A stretch of 64,000 nt of DNA, from positions 1 to 64,000 of the IMG/VR virus record IMGVR_UViG_3300035158_000222, one strand, 5' to 3'. The number at the start of each line of letters is the position of its first letter. The stretch's first letter is position 1. Shown piece by piece: positions 37,461 through 46,275 of the stretch. This stretch comes from a virus. A program made the translations under genes and the position numbers. The notes under the pieces are model-generated. The model saw nothing but the letters and a program-made list of their open reading frames with translations, was not told the origin of the DNA and did not search any database.

Positions 37461-37511
37461 ATTCACCTTAGTGAATGAAATTGTCCTATGGAAGTTACGA
37501 ACTTAAGTTCG
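37461..37511. promoter_or_regulatory. Two palindromes in one gap, including CGAACTTAAGTTCG copy 5
   Basis: CGAACTTAAGTTCG (37498-37511) and ATTCACCTTAGTGAAT (37461-37476) lie in the 79-base gap upstream of the gene starting at 37439. This is the only copy of the recurrent palindrome upstream of a start codon. No consensus promoter was found in the gap. Confidence 0.6.
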
Positions 37512-37518
37512 CACTTTA

Positions 37519-38154
37519 TTAAGTGGTTATCCCCATCTCTGGGGCGTCTACTGTACCGGATTCCGGTAGGGTTAACTTATATGGCCCGGCACTCCAGTCC
37601 GTCCCGGCATTGCAGTATCGCACGCCGTGTGTTCCTGGAGTAAACTCAGTCCATGTAGGGCTGGCCTCTGTCCCTTCGTTTGCATAGAAGCTAATAGAAG
37701 GAGTTGACCCCGAATATCTGTATCGGATCTGTATTACGTGTGCCAGTGAACTTGTACTAGGAACGGCCGCATCATACGGTACTTCCGCGCCTAGGTTAAA
37801 ATATATAGACTCACCAGCGCTAGGAGTAACACTAGCTTCAACATAATTTGTATCTCCCATAAGGCGGTTAGGACTAGCAGCACCGGCCGTGGCGGCAGCT
37901 GGCTTCCAGTCGTCACCAGGCGATGTAGATGTCGTGTCAACAGCATAGAGCATTGGTATGTTCCCATTACCGGTTGTTCCGATAAAAATCTCTTTGGCCA
38001 CAGATGCGCCGGGTGTAGTCTGCGCAGGGAAGGTTAATGCATTGTCCCATGCCTCTACGTATGGAGCTACGGATAAGGATTGAGAGAATGTAACCTTGAA
38101 TACGTATCGCGCGTTCTGGTTACCGGCTCCTGTGATTTGTAATGGAATAGCCAT
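37519..38154 (-). CDS. Structural protein, probable tail component
   Basis: A 211-residue beta-rich, Thr/Ala/Gly-rich protein (NARYVFKVTFSQSLSVAPYV, YVEASVTPSAGESIYFNLG, GVRYCNAGTDWSAGPYKLTL). It resembles major tail or fibre-tip proteins in composition only. It is preceded by a GC-rich hairpin (38183-38218). Confidence 0.55.
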   Translation of the reverse strand: MAIPLQITGAGNQNARYVFKVTFSQSLSVAPYVEAWDNALTFPAQTTPGASVAKEIFIGTTGNGNIPMLYAVDTTSTSPGDDWKPAAATAGAASPNRLMGDTNYVEASVTPSAGESIYFNLGAEVPYDAAVPSTSSLAHVIQIRYRYSGSTPSISFYANEGTEASPTWTEFTPGTHGVRYCNAGTDWSAGPYKLTLPESGTVDAPEMGITT

Positions 38155-38182
38155 AGGTTTAGGTCTTGTATGTTAGTAAAGT

Positions 38183-38218
38183 GCGGACCCCGCCCCGACC
38201 TTTAGACGCAGGGCCCGC
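38183..38218 (-). other. Strong intercistronic hairpin
   Basis: GCGGGCCCTGC pairs with GCGGGGTCCGC (11 bp with two G-U pairs, lo​op of 14) in the minus-strand RNA between the 38228 and 37519 genes. It is not followed by a U-tract. It may stabilise the downstream mRNA or act as an RNA-processing signal. Confidence 0.7.
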
Positions 38219-38227
38219 GTAAGATGT

Positions 38228-38596
38228 TTAGCCATCTTGCCTTGGGACGTTGTCGAATCTCAAGGATTTCTTAGTCTTCTGTCTGTTTTTATCCCGTACG
38301 ATCTTCTCAGCTTTTAGAAAGTGTTGAAGAGCTTCAGGATCGGAACAGTTAGGCATAGCCAGGTCGTCCCTGGTAAGCTTAGCAACGCGTTCCCGCATCT
38401 CTTTGGGTACGTGCTCAAGCTTCTCTTTCATTCCTACTATATCGGATGAAAGATCTACTTCCTTTACTGTGTCAGTCTCAGGCGCGGGTATAACCCTGTC
38501 CTGAGGATTGTTGTCAGGATTTTTAATCTCCCGACCGTCGACGTTTGGAGCGCCACCTGCTTGGGCCTCCATGTCTAATGGTTGTCCTTTTGACAT
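38228..38596 (-). CDS. Hypothetical, disordered N-terminus
   Basis: A 122-residue, polar protein: residues 1-50 are Gly/Pro/Asn-rich, then a helical region (GMKEKLEHVPKEMRERVAKL) and a basic C-terminus. It could be a tail-assembly chaperone or scaffold, but nothing specific can be argued. Confidence 0.55.
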   Translation of the reverse strand: MSKGQPLDMEAQAGGAPNVDGREIKNPDNNPQDRVIPAPETDTVKEVDLSSDIVGMKEKLEHVPKEMRERVAKLTRDDLAMPNCSDPEALQHFLKAEKIVRDKNRQKTKKSLRFDNVPRQDG

Positions 38597-38604
38597 AAGT
38601 GGTC

Positions 38605-38907
38605 TTAGTTATTGTTTATAAAGTCTAGTAGTCGGCCGACTACTACAGCCATGAATGAGGAGTTGCCATCAATGACCTTCTCAAGGAATTCGACATCTTC
38701 CTTGGTAAGCTCTAGCTCTTCCTTCGCATCCAGGATCTTACCGCCAAGACTATAAGCCCTAACGTTTTCTCCTGAACCAGGCTGGCCCTGATGCGTCTCA
38801 CAAGCAGACACAAGGGCTGATCGATAAGTCATCGCCGCTGTCGGCGTTAACATTATCTTGCCACCGTTTAGGGTGGTCATCTCTTGATCAAGATTTTTTA
38901 ATTTCAT
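38605..38907 (-). CDS. Hypothetical, tail-region
   Basis: A 100-residue protein (TLNGGKIMLTPTAAMTYRSA, GSGENVRAYSLGGKIL, DVEFLEKVIDG). Small alpha/beta protein with a 'tLxgg~~~~tl' start seen in some tail-assembly proteins. No secure family. Confidence 0.6.
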   Translation of the reverse strand: MKLKNLDQEMTTLNGGKIMLTPTAAMTYRSALVSACETHQGQPGSGENVRAYSLGGKILDAKEELELTKEDVEFLEKVIDGNSSFMAVVVGRLLDFINNN

Positions 38908-38923
38908 AGTGGTCTATATTAAT

Positions 38924-39208
38924 CTAGACGTCGGTCGCTCCAGCGAAGTCGTCTAGTGTTTTAAGCCATGTATAAAGGTCTGCTCTACTCTCTTTCGATT
39001 CGTCCTCGCATATATATTTGCGTGTCTCTAAATAGTCACGCTCGTCTGCATTTCTGGCATCTTCGTTAAAGTAGAATGCGACCATCACTGAGTTGCCGAC
39101 AGGATCATTGGGATTAGTAGAGCCTATATAAATTATCTCTACTATTCTGGCATAAGAAGAATTGGCCACGACTCCTTTGTCTAGTGTTGTGTCTAATTGT
39201 AGTGCCAT
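38924..39208 (-). CDS. Hypothetical, tail-region, 94 aa
   Basis: Starts MALQLDTTLDKGVVANSSYA, with IYIGSTNPNDPVGNSVMVAF and a conserved-looking C-terminal helix. Phage proteins with 'D...KG~~~~~aY..i' at this position are usually baseplate or fibre-associated. The ATG is two bases after the stop of the fibre gene (39213), favoured over a longer frame into it. Confidence 0.6.
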   Translation of the reverse strand: MALQLDTTLDKGVVANSSYARIVEIIYIGSTNPNDPVGNSVMVAFYFNEDARNADERDYLETRKYICEDESKESRADLYTWLKTLDDFAGATDV

Positions 39209-39212
39209 ATGT

Positions 39213-41555
39213 TTATGAGGCGCCAAGTACCCATTTGCCAAGACCGAAGTCCCATATAGGCGTATAGGTTTTGCCACCTACTTTAATAGCAGCAGTAGAA
39301 CACTCCAGAAAACCGGAGCACCTTACGCTGCCTGTTACGTATAATTCTTTATTAAAATATATTGTGCCAAATGAATAGTGCATTCTTCCCTGTTGCGAGA
39401 CCCCAAACTCTACAGCTCCCTCTGCCCTAAGATCTCCCTGCGTCCAGATATTATCATCAACAACCGCAGCCCACTGTGCTCCGCGCCTGAACGCAAAGTC
39501 AATATTACTTGGTACATATAATATCATACTATTTGGATAAGATCCTTCACGATAGATTTTATAGTCTGGCCTTGAGCCTACATATACATCAGCAGTAGAA
39601 GACCAGTTTGTTCCTCCTGTACAGTACATCATATCATGCGCATTCCCGGCCGGGAGTGCGGCACCGCCTCCTATGTCTGCCCACCCGGTATCATATCTCA
39701 CTCTTACCTGATTAGTAGAATCATTGTAATACATTGCACCTATAGTATTGCCCTGGTCGGACGAGTTTGTATATAGTGCCAGGTTACCGAATAGGTCAAG
39801 TGAATATTCCCCGTCAGGTGTTCCGTTGAATCTGGCAATCGCTCCACTACCACTATTCTCGATCTTAAGAAAATTACTTGTCGATAAGCTAAGGACATTC
39901 TGGTACCCCCAGGAAGTATATGAAGTATCTACATACATTTGGAAGTATAAGCTTCCGGTATTGTCGGCAGCTGAGAATGCTTTACCCCAGGCTGTACGCA
40001 CACCAGTATTCAGAATTCGCACAGTATTGTTTGCGATTGATATATCATCTATGTTAAATAGCGTTTGTGATCCACCTGTCTCACCTTGGATATGTCCTAC
40101 TTCATTCTCATTCTCATCAAAGAAGTATAGTCCCTCAGAATTAAGCATGACTCTCTTCTTAGATACTGATCCCTCTGCCCGGTAGATATCGAGACGTGGT
40201 AGCGGTGTTCCGCCAGGATCGCTTGAGTCACCCTGCGTAATCTGGACAAGATCGATTGGGTTTCCAGGATGCGTCCAACTTCCATTATGAGAATATGCTG
40301 CCTGAATATGTCCACGTGAAGAGCCCGGACCTATGCACATTTGAATTCTCGTTTCTCCAGAGCCTACAGTCTTGTCCTTTGTAAGACAGGCAGAGCTCAT
40401 TACCCATCCTGCTATATCTCCGTAGTCAGCCTGAAGATATTTACCTGATATATATAGGGAGTTGATCTCATCACCTGTTATGGTATTGGCCGCAATCTCA
40501 TTGGCAGTAATCGTATTTGCAAAGATCTCATTAGCTGTAATTGTATTTGATGCTATGTTATCTGCTGTTATGAATACATTTTGACCATCGCTTCCAAATA
40601 CCTGGAACACGGCTTTCTTGCTTGCCTCTGCATTGGCCTTGGCTACACAGATCAATATCTTCCCGCTTCCTACTGCTGTCTCAGGATCAGTAGTTACGCT
40701 GAGTGTGGATGATCCACTGTAGTAGATATAATATACAGTACCTCCGGTCATGTTGCCCGTATTGCCTGAGTTGATAGAATAATCCGTACCATCCATCAGA
40801 TGTATCTCTCCACTTGTCCACTCTACAGTATCGTTATCGGTGGCTGAGAATACCATGTCATGGCTCCAACCCTGGATAGATGGCTCAGATCCTGATAGTA
40901 GTCCTGTTAACTGTACGTTGTCTATATCTCCGCCTAGGATTCTTATATCGTTGAAGTATCCTATTCCGGTAAGGTATTCAAGTTTGTAGCCCGGCGGATA
41001 GCCGTCAGACTCTATATCACCCTGGACGATAATGTCACCCTTGATGTATAGCTTTCCTTCGCTGTCATTCCAGAGAATGAACTCGTCAGAATTTATATCA
41101 CCGATTATAACATCGCCTTTGTCCAGATTCTCTGCCGGGGATGTTCTCCACTGAACGTTTGTGTTCTTAATGTAGAATGCGAATATGTTATCCCTACCGG
41201 AAAAGCCCAACATACCTTCGTCACTCATTATAAGAGAAGGATTAGACTCCATTGGTTTCTCTCCGATAGAGATGAATCTGTTAACCCCGTCTAGCTTGAT
41301 AGTATCGCCTATCGTGATAACCGTGTTCGCGTGCAAAGCTCCGGTCCGGATAGATGCAGGATCGGTAGACGGCCCGCCCGTATAGTCCTCTGCGCCGCTT
41401 GCGATGATCTTACTTCCGGGAGTATTTGATATCATCCACCTTTCGAACCCAGGCATCTGCATAATCAAACGCCCCCTCGTATCCCTTTTGAATTCGGGCT
41501 TGTAGGGATCAATCTCTACATCTTTGATTGCATGTACGTTTTTATGCTTCGCCAT
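39213..41555 (-). CDS. Tail fibre/baseplate protein with NTITAxEI repeats
   Basis: A 780-residue protein. The middle contains near-perfect repeats (NTITANEIFANTITANEIAA, about 340-360), a motif of phage fibre stalks; flanking regions are beta-rich (GDIIVQGDIESDGYPPG; VRILNTGVRTAWGKAF). The C-terminus (SVRCSGFLECSTAAIKVGGK) resembles receptor-tip or intramolecular-chaperone domains. A typical central fibre or host-specificity protein. Confidence 0.7.
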   Translation of the reverse strand: MAKHKNVHAIKDVEIDPYKPEFKRDTRGRLIMQMPGFERWMISNTPGSKIIASGAEDYTGGPSTDPASIRTGALHANTVITIGDTIKLDGVNRFISIGEKPMESNPSLIMSDEGMLGFSGRDNIFAFYIKNTNVQWRTSPAENLDKGDVIIGDINSDEFILWNDSEGKLYIKGDIIVQGDIESDGYPPGYKLEYLTGIGYFNDIRILGGDIDNVQLTGLLSGSEPSIQGWSHDMVFSATDNDTVEWTSGEIHLMDGTDYSINSGNTGNMTGGTVYYIYYSGSSTLSVTTDPETAVGSGKILICVAKANAEASKKAVFQVFGSDGQNVFITADNIASNTITANEIFANTITANEIAANTITGDEINSLYISGKYLQADYGDIAGWVMSSACLTKDKTVGSGETRIQMCIGPGSSRGHIQAAYSHNGSWTHPGNPIDLVQITQGDSSDPGGTPLPRLDIYRAEGSVSKKRVMLNSEGLYFFDENENEVGHIQGETGGSQTLFNIDDISIANNTVRILNTGVRTAWGKAFSAADNTGSLYFQMYVDTSYTSWGYQNVLSLSTSNFLKIENSGSGAIARFNGTPDGEYSLDLFGNLALYTNSSDQGNTIGAMYYNDSTNQVRVRYDTGWADIGGGAALPAGNAHDMMYCTGGTNWSSTADVYVGSRPDYKIYREGSYPNSMILYVPSNIDFAFRRGAQWAAVVDDNIWTQGDLRAEGAVEFGVSQQGRMHYSFGTIYFNKELYVTGSVRCSGFLECSTAAIKVGGKTYTPIWDFGLGKWVLGAS

Positions 41556-42234
41556 ATATTTTCTTTTTACCGTATATAGAATTACGCAACTTCTTATGTC
41601 TAGTTAATGCCGGGTGTATCTTCGGCTCACGTTTTCTCGCAGCCAGTCTTGCTCGCATAGCCTCTATCTTTCTGAACTCAGCTTCGCTATCCCTGATCTC
41701 GGGGCCAACAGTACCAGGAATTCTTCTCTCGAATACCTCTGGTATATCTCTCGCGAATAGTCTTGCTACTCCACCGTAGATCTCTGTATCCCACCAGATA
41801 ACAACTTTGCCTCCGTTAGGATTTCCATTTGGTATTGTCGGTACTCCGCCTTCGTATATCGTATAGCCAGCCATCAGCCAATATGCTTTCTTCAACTGAT
41901 CGCTATCCCTATTCATCGTATGCCAGTATGTACCAAATACCTCTATGTATATATTACAATCGGGTAGCTCGAAGTCTGGGATCCAGACGTCTTCCGGGTT
42001 GTATGTTCCCGGGTTATCCGGCATATGGTATTGGAAGTTGAAATTAACACGAAGTCTTACGAGATGATTATACACCATCTTCTCCGGGACGGTTCCTGGA
42101 ACCTGCCCGGTAATGTCAAAGAATGACCAGCTGTCAACCTCAGCTATCACATCTCTTTGTTGTAGGCCTCTTTCATCGCTAAGGTTCTTCGGCCTTTTAT
42201 ATGTTCTGATGTATCTTCGTGATCGTATAGACAT
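41542..42234 (-). CDS. Restriction-endonuclease-fold protein (Vsr/DUF559-like)
   Basis: A 230-residue protein. MVYNHLVRLRVNFNFQYHMP, then DVWIPDFELPDCNIYIEVFG and DSDQLKKAYWLMAGY, match the Vsr/DUF559 pattern: an N-terminal helix, 'y....D~~~~~~ie~~g..h', and a basic helix after it. It is the sort of nuclease carried near homing elements or used in mismatch repair. The ATG at 42234 is chosen because the upstream frame runs through the tRNA-like element. Confidence 0.6.
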   Translation of the reverse strand: MSIRSRRYIRTYKRPKNLSDERGLQQRDVIAEVDSWSFFDITGQVPGTVPEKMVYNHLVRLRVNFNFQYHMPDNPGTYNPEDVWIPDFELPDCNIYIEVFGTYWHTMNRDSDQLKKAYWLMAGYTIYEGGVPTIPNGNPNGGKVVIWWDTEIYGGVARLFARDIPEVFERRIPGTVGPEIRDSEAEFRKIEAMRARLAARKREPKIHPALTRHKKLRNSIYGKKKIYGEA

Positions 42235-42236
42235 AT

Positions 42237-42331
42237 AGTTGGTGGAGGACTCGAACCTCTTCTTGCTTTGGGTAATGAATTTAGGTACATTACTTATTCG
42301 CAGAGTAGTACACCCCACTACCAGCACCAAC
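42237..42331 (-). tRNA. tRNA-like gene with atypical central region (95 nt)
   Basis: The ends form a perfect acceptor stem GTTGGTG/CACCAAC with discriminator U, and a T arm GAGG-TTCGAGT-CCTC, so a tRNA origin is clear. The D-arm region (GTAGT-GGGGTGT-ACTAC) folds with a GG-containing loop. The middle 45 bases do not make a standard anticodon arm: GTAATG/CATTAC forms an extra hairpin that could be an intron-like insert, or 10 of 11 pairs can form between GGTGTACTACT and AGTAATGTACC. The anticodon cannot be assigned. CCA is not encoded. Confidence 0.5.
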
Positions 42332-42337
42332 GTATTA

Positions 42338-42616
42338 CTATAAGACAGCGTCTTTCAAAGCTTTTTGGATTCTGAATTTAACTACTGTTTTGGCAGGAAT
42401 CTTGATAGATTCGCCGGTCGCTGGGTTTCTACCCATGCGTGCTTTGCGGAAAGCTTTCACTAACTTGCCGAAGCCAGGTAGTGTGAACTCGCCGTCTTCC
42501 TTGACGTACTCGTACGCCATGGCTGTCAGCCCGTCGAGGACTTTCTGAACGGTCTTCTTGTCCACCTCGGTTAAGGTTGACAAGTTGTCCGTCAGTTGCG
42601 ACTTTGTCATTGACAT
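42338..42616 (-). CDS. Canonical HU DNA-binding protein
   Basis: A 92-residue HU: KTVQKVLDGLTAMAYEYVKE, FTLPGFGKLVKAFRKARMGRNPATGESIKI, ending TVVKFRIQKALKDAV. The GFGKL and GRNPATGE signatures and length are those of bacterial HU. It sits in the middle of the virion operon, unlike the divergent HU in the replication block, and may be packaged or help condense DNA. A short hairpin (TCCTGC/GCAGGA) precedes its start. Confidence 0.9.
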   Translation of the reverse strand: MSMTKSQLTDNLSTLTEVDKKTVQKVLDGLTAMAYEYVKEDGEFTLPGFGKLVKAFRKARMGRNPATGESIKIPAKTVVKFRIQKALKDAVL

Positions 42617-42653
42617 GTTTTTGTGTCCTGCCTTCCCCAGCAGGAATCAATTT

Positions 42654-45251
42654 TTAAGCTTCTCGAAGCCTGACCTGTAATCGGTCAGAGCCTCTACCAT
42701 CAAGTGACTGCTTGGTTTGACTAGGAGAGCCGGACTCCATAATCACGGTATGGATATCTGATCCAACCATGACATAGCTTTCGGCACTCTTAATCTCAAG
42801 GTCATTGCGAGGCTCCATATCGTGCGCGCTGCGACTATCCTCCTGGTCCCTATGGACAGAGCACGAGTAATCGCCTAGGCCATCGAAATAGTCGGAGACC
42901 TCTTTGATAGTTTTATCTTTATAGACGTAGCTGGTATCAGGTGTACCATCTACGGCCGTAGATATCAGATAATTGGTTCTATCTATCGTACAGATGCATG
43001 ATGTCCCTGCACCGTCATAGCTTAGTTTCAGCCCAACCTCACTATTATTATCAGGACCTATGAAGTTCAGGACCTGCTTGAGGCCCGCGCTTGCATTAAG
43101 ATCGCTTATGATTTCCTCTCTTGTTCTCGGGAATTCCCTGTCCTTATATAGGACCTGTTTGTCACCAAGATTATCTTCAAGCCAGTCTTCTGCCAGAATG
43201 GTAAAGTTGAATGATCTCTTAACTAGAACATCCTCTGACGGTTTCTCCAGAATGTATTTCCAGAGAAGATCAGTGACTACCGGAGTCTTGTCAGTATCTG
43301 TTGTCTCAAGAGTATTCTTGATTTGAATTCTGTTTCCTACGGTCGGATTAGGAAGTTCGTATACGCTCTCTGCGGTAGAGCCATCACCACTGTATACACT
43401 TGAGTCTGTCCAGCTGGAACCTATGGCAGCCGAACAGTCTGTGTCTTTTCTAAATGATAGTTTCGAAGTTGTATCTGTCGGGAACGCATCGTATATCACA
43501 GATACATTCGAATAGAGCTTCATGATCTTCACGAGGTTCTCGTCGATTATAGATGTGACATAGTATCCGCTCGACACATGGGGTCCGTCAACCTTATTGA
43601 ATGTTTCCCATGTATTGTCTGAATAGAAGATAAATACTTTCTCCGGATCCCAGCCTGCCATATGTACAGGTTCCTTCGCCAGTTGCTTCACGATCCACCA
43701 GTATTTAGGCTGACCCTGGTAGTTCAGGTTCGCGCGCAATAAATACCAAGTGCTGCCATCATTAGATACACATGCGTATACATCGTTACCAGAGGTATGT
43801 ATGTGCCGGCCAGACTTAAAGGTGAACCCTTCCTCTAGGTGTGTAAAAGCTGTGGGGAAAAGCTGTGAACCATCTGTGTAAAAGATACCCTGTTCTTCTA
43901 CTGTAAATATTGCGAAAGCATTCCATCGCTCCATTCCTCTGAAGTTATTGGCGTTTATGTAGTCAGGAAAGTGCCAGATATTAAGTCCGGAGCTTCCACC
44001 TACGAATGCCCACAGTCCTCTATCGGTACCGGCTATAAAGCTCTTAGGAATAGCTGTTGCATTTAATACAGTACCTTCTCCGCTTGGCACTACCCACAGT
44101 GGATCAGGCGGCTCTGGAGTCCAGTTATATCCGTCAGTAGATTGTCTGATACCATCATTGAACCAGCCGAATGCGTAGTCTGACTCAACCATTACGTAAT
44201 AGAGCTTATCTATGGTATCTCTCTTAAGAACAAACTGGAAGTCACTATTGTCCCTGTCCTCCCATTCTGTGGTATAGGTTAATGCATTACCTTCTGCATA
44301 GGCAGCTTTAGATCCGTCAGTCCTGCCCCAATGGTAGCAGTTAGAGCTATCTCCTCCGGAGTATGTAGCATGGATAAAGTATTTTAGTCCGGCCCTCAGA
44401 TCAAACTGTGTGGTATTATACGGAGCTTTTTCAACCCATGTATATGTCCCGCTGACATCACCGGGTGCTATATTGAAGTGAGTTACTTCAGCTGAAGTAT
44501 CGGGTAGGCCTCTGTTCTCCGTGTCTTCTTCGTAGATAGTCACCACTAGATTCCCTGGAGGAGAACCTGTTTTTCTTAATTTGAGTCCTAATGTATAGAA
44601 AGTATCCCCGCTCATGGGGACCCTGAATGACTGCGCGAATTGAGATCCGCTATGTATATGAGTATCTGTATCTGGTGTATGGTCAAAATCCGGTAGAGGG
44701 AACTGGGTCGATATTGCAATCTTCGTCCATGTATCACCCGAGTCTGGGGTTTCATTTACGTACGTAAAGCCGTTCCCCAGTGCTGCAAATAGCCTTCCCC
44801 CTATCTCGTAGAATTCTGTAATAGTTTTATCCGTATCTGTAATTGTATGAACTATACTAAAACTTGTACCGTTCGTGGATTTGATGATATGGCCCTGGTC
44901 GTCACCCAGATAGAGTTCGTTTCGTCTTCGGTGATGCGCGGTTATATTCCCGATACTGAGTCCGTGAGAGAATGATTCGGTATCGCGCTCTAGTTTATAT
45001 TCACCGGGCTTGGATAGATCAAGGCCCTGGCAGTAGAATCCCATTGCTGGATCTACTAGGAACTTCTGGTTCATCCCCTTAGAGAACTCTGTCATAGCGC
45101 CGACATTCCAGAAGTCCATACTGGAATACTCTCTCCTACCGGTATTCATCCTCGTACCCATAAGAGTAGACGGAGATGACCGGAAGGATCTATCTTCTAT
45201 TTTATAACCCTTGTAGTCTAAATAGACATCAAAGCGGTTTTGTAATTCCAT
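42654..45251 (-). CDS. Beta-propeller/beta-rich virion protein (865 aa)
   Basis: The N-terminal 550 residues contain repeated blade-like units (ELYLGDDQGHIIKSTNG; KLYYVMVESDYAFGWFND; WALFAVFTVEEQGIF-like; VYACVSNDGSTWYLLRAN), suggesting a seven-bladed propeller. The C-terminal 300 residues are a mixed domain (DFPRTREEIISDLNASAGLK, GYKIEDR-like start). It probably belongs to the baseplate or tail tip. It overlaps its upstream neighbour by 23 bases. Confidence 0.65.
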   Translation of the reverse strand: MELQNRFDVYLDYKGYKIEDRSFRSSPSTLMGTRMNTGRREYSSMDFWNVGAMTEFSKGMNQKFLVDPAMGFYCQGLDLSKPGEYKLERDTESFSHGLSIGNITAHHRRRNELYLGDDQGHIIKSTNGTSFSIVHTITDTDKTITEFYEIGGRLFAALGNGFTYVNETPDSGDTWTKIAISTQFPLPDFDHTPDTDTHIHSGSQFAQSFRVPMSGDTFYTLGLKLRKTGSPPGNLVVTIYEEDTENRGLPDTSAEVTHFNIAPGDVSGTYTWVEKAPYNTTQFDLRAGLKYFIHATYSGGDSSNCYHWGRTDGSKAAYAEGNALTYTTEWEDRDNSDFQFVLKRDTIDKLYYVMVESDYAFGWFNDGIRQSTDGYNWTPEPPDPLWVVPSGEGTVLNATAIPKSFIAGTDRGLWAFVGGSSGLNIWHFPDYINANNFRGMERWNAFAIFTVEEQGIFYTDGSQLFPTAFTHLEEGFTFKSGRHIHTSGNDVYACVSNDGSTWYLLRANLNYQGQPKYWWIVKQLAKEPVHMAGWDPEKVFIFYSDNTWETFNKVDGPHVSSGYYVTSIIDENLVKIMKLYSNVSVIYDAFPTDTTSKLSFRKDTDCSAAIGSSWTDSSVYSGDGSTAESVYELPNPTVGNRIQIKNTLETTDTDKTPVVTDLLWKYILEKPSEDVLVKRSFNFTILAEDWLEDNLGDKQVLYKDREFPRTREEIISDLNASAGLKQVLNFIGPDNNSEVGLKLSYDGAGTSCICTIDRTNYLISTAVDGTPDTSYVYKDKTIKEVSDYFDGLGDYSCSVHRDQEDSRSAHDMEPRNDLEIKSAESYVMVGSDIHTVIMESGSPSQTKQSLDGRGSDRLQVRLREA

Positions 45252-45612
45252 ATTTTTTTCTTAGCTTCTTGATGCGCTGGCGCACTCTGTAGTTGTGCAT
45301 CCATACGCGATTGTATTCCTTACGCGATGGGTTGGGAGGCATCTCCCATATCGTGAGGTCTAGCTTCCTTCCCCTTATTCTAATTTCAGTACCCGTGATC
45401 TCTATTACAGGTTTCTTTGGTTTAGGCTTCCAGCCGTTCTTTGGGAGCTTGCTAAGTTCGTCTCTCGGAATCTGTTTAAGATTCTTTTTTCTTCCGAAGC
45501 CAGTCATCTTTGGAGATGGCTTCAGCGAACCGTCTTCCTTGAATACCGGTCCGTACGTTTTCGGATCACGCTTTCTTGCCTCCCTACAGTACTGTTTGTA
45601 AGTTTTTCCCAT
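45229..45612 (-). CDS. Basic hypothetical protein
   Basis: A 127-residue, strongly basic protein (CREARKRDPKTYGPVFKEDG; KNGWKPKPKKPVIEITGTE; YRVRQRIKKLRKKYGITKPL). The C-terminal helix is nearly all basic. It may bind packaged DNA. The ATG at 45612 lies one base after the upstream stop; the end overlaps the propeller gene by 23 bases. Confidence 0.6.
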   Translation of the reverse strand: MGKTYKQYCREARKRDPKTYGPVFKEDGSLKPSPKMTGFGRKKNLKQIPRDELSKLPKNGWKPKPKKPVIEITGTEIRIRGRKLDLTIWEMPPNPSRKEYNRVWMHNYRVRQRIKKLRKKYGITKPL

Positions 45613-45613
45613 G

Positions 45614-46258
45614 TTAGAATACCTTGACAGGATTTGAGTTAGTAAGCTTACGTTTCTCCAGTTCGATCTCTGAAGTAAGATCTCTGTAAATAGCCAGCAG
45701 CTCATAGCTGTTAGCTCTGCCTACCAGAGTTCTGTATCGGTCAAGCTTAATGTTGTCCATTAGAATCCGCATGATTCCTTCCTTCCTGCAGACCTTTCTG
45801 AACAAACCAAACTCTGCCTTATCAAGGTTGATTGAACCATCACCGGCTGTATCCGGAATATTACTTAGCCAATGTATCTCTATCGTAGGATAGGATGAGG
45901 ACGGCTTAAGGTCCTGCTCGGCATAAGTCTTAGGATCCAGTCTCAGCATCTTGAGTTCTTTGTCAAATACCCAGTTGATATACAGCCATCGCTTTCCGTT
46001 AGCGTCAATCAGATACACGTTCTTTATATCCTGCAATCCTTCGTAGGTAGTGGCGCTTGACATATCTATCTCGTGTGTATCTGTATCCACAGTGCTATAC
46101 GCTATCTGTGCAGTATTTACGAACATCACTTCTGGGGATAACTCACTGCCGGTTTGGTTGACAATATCCAACCATTCTGTCGAAGTTACGACTACCATGG
46201 TCGGATCTTTAGTGGCCTGGGCTAGATCTTCTATGAATTTTTTGACAGTAATTGCCAT
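45614..46258 (-). CDS. Head-tail connector-like protein
   Basis: A 214-residue protein starting MAITVKKFIEDLAQATKDPT with the pattern of phage connector/adaptor proteins: an N-terminal helix, a beta region (MLRLDPKTYAEQDLKPSSS; TIEIHWLSNIPD) and a C-terminal helix (NSYELLAIYRDLTSEIELEK). Such proteins join the portal to the tail. It precedes the giant gene's C-terminus without overlap. Confidence 0.5.
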   Translation of the reverse strand: MAITVKKFIEDLAQATKDPTMVVVTSTEWLDIVNQTGSELSPEVMFVNTAQIAYSTVDTDTHEIDMSSATTYEGLQDIKNVYLIDANGKRWLYINWVFDKELKMLRLDPKTYAEQDLKPSSSYPTIEIHWLSNIPDTAGDGSINLDKAEFGLFRKVCRKEGIMRILMDNIKLDRYRTLVGRANSYELLAIYRDLTSEIELEKRKLTNSNPVKVF

Positions 46259-46275
46259 ATGTTTACACTTATTAC

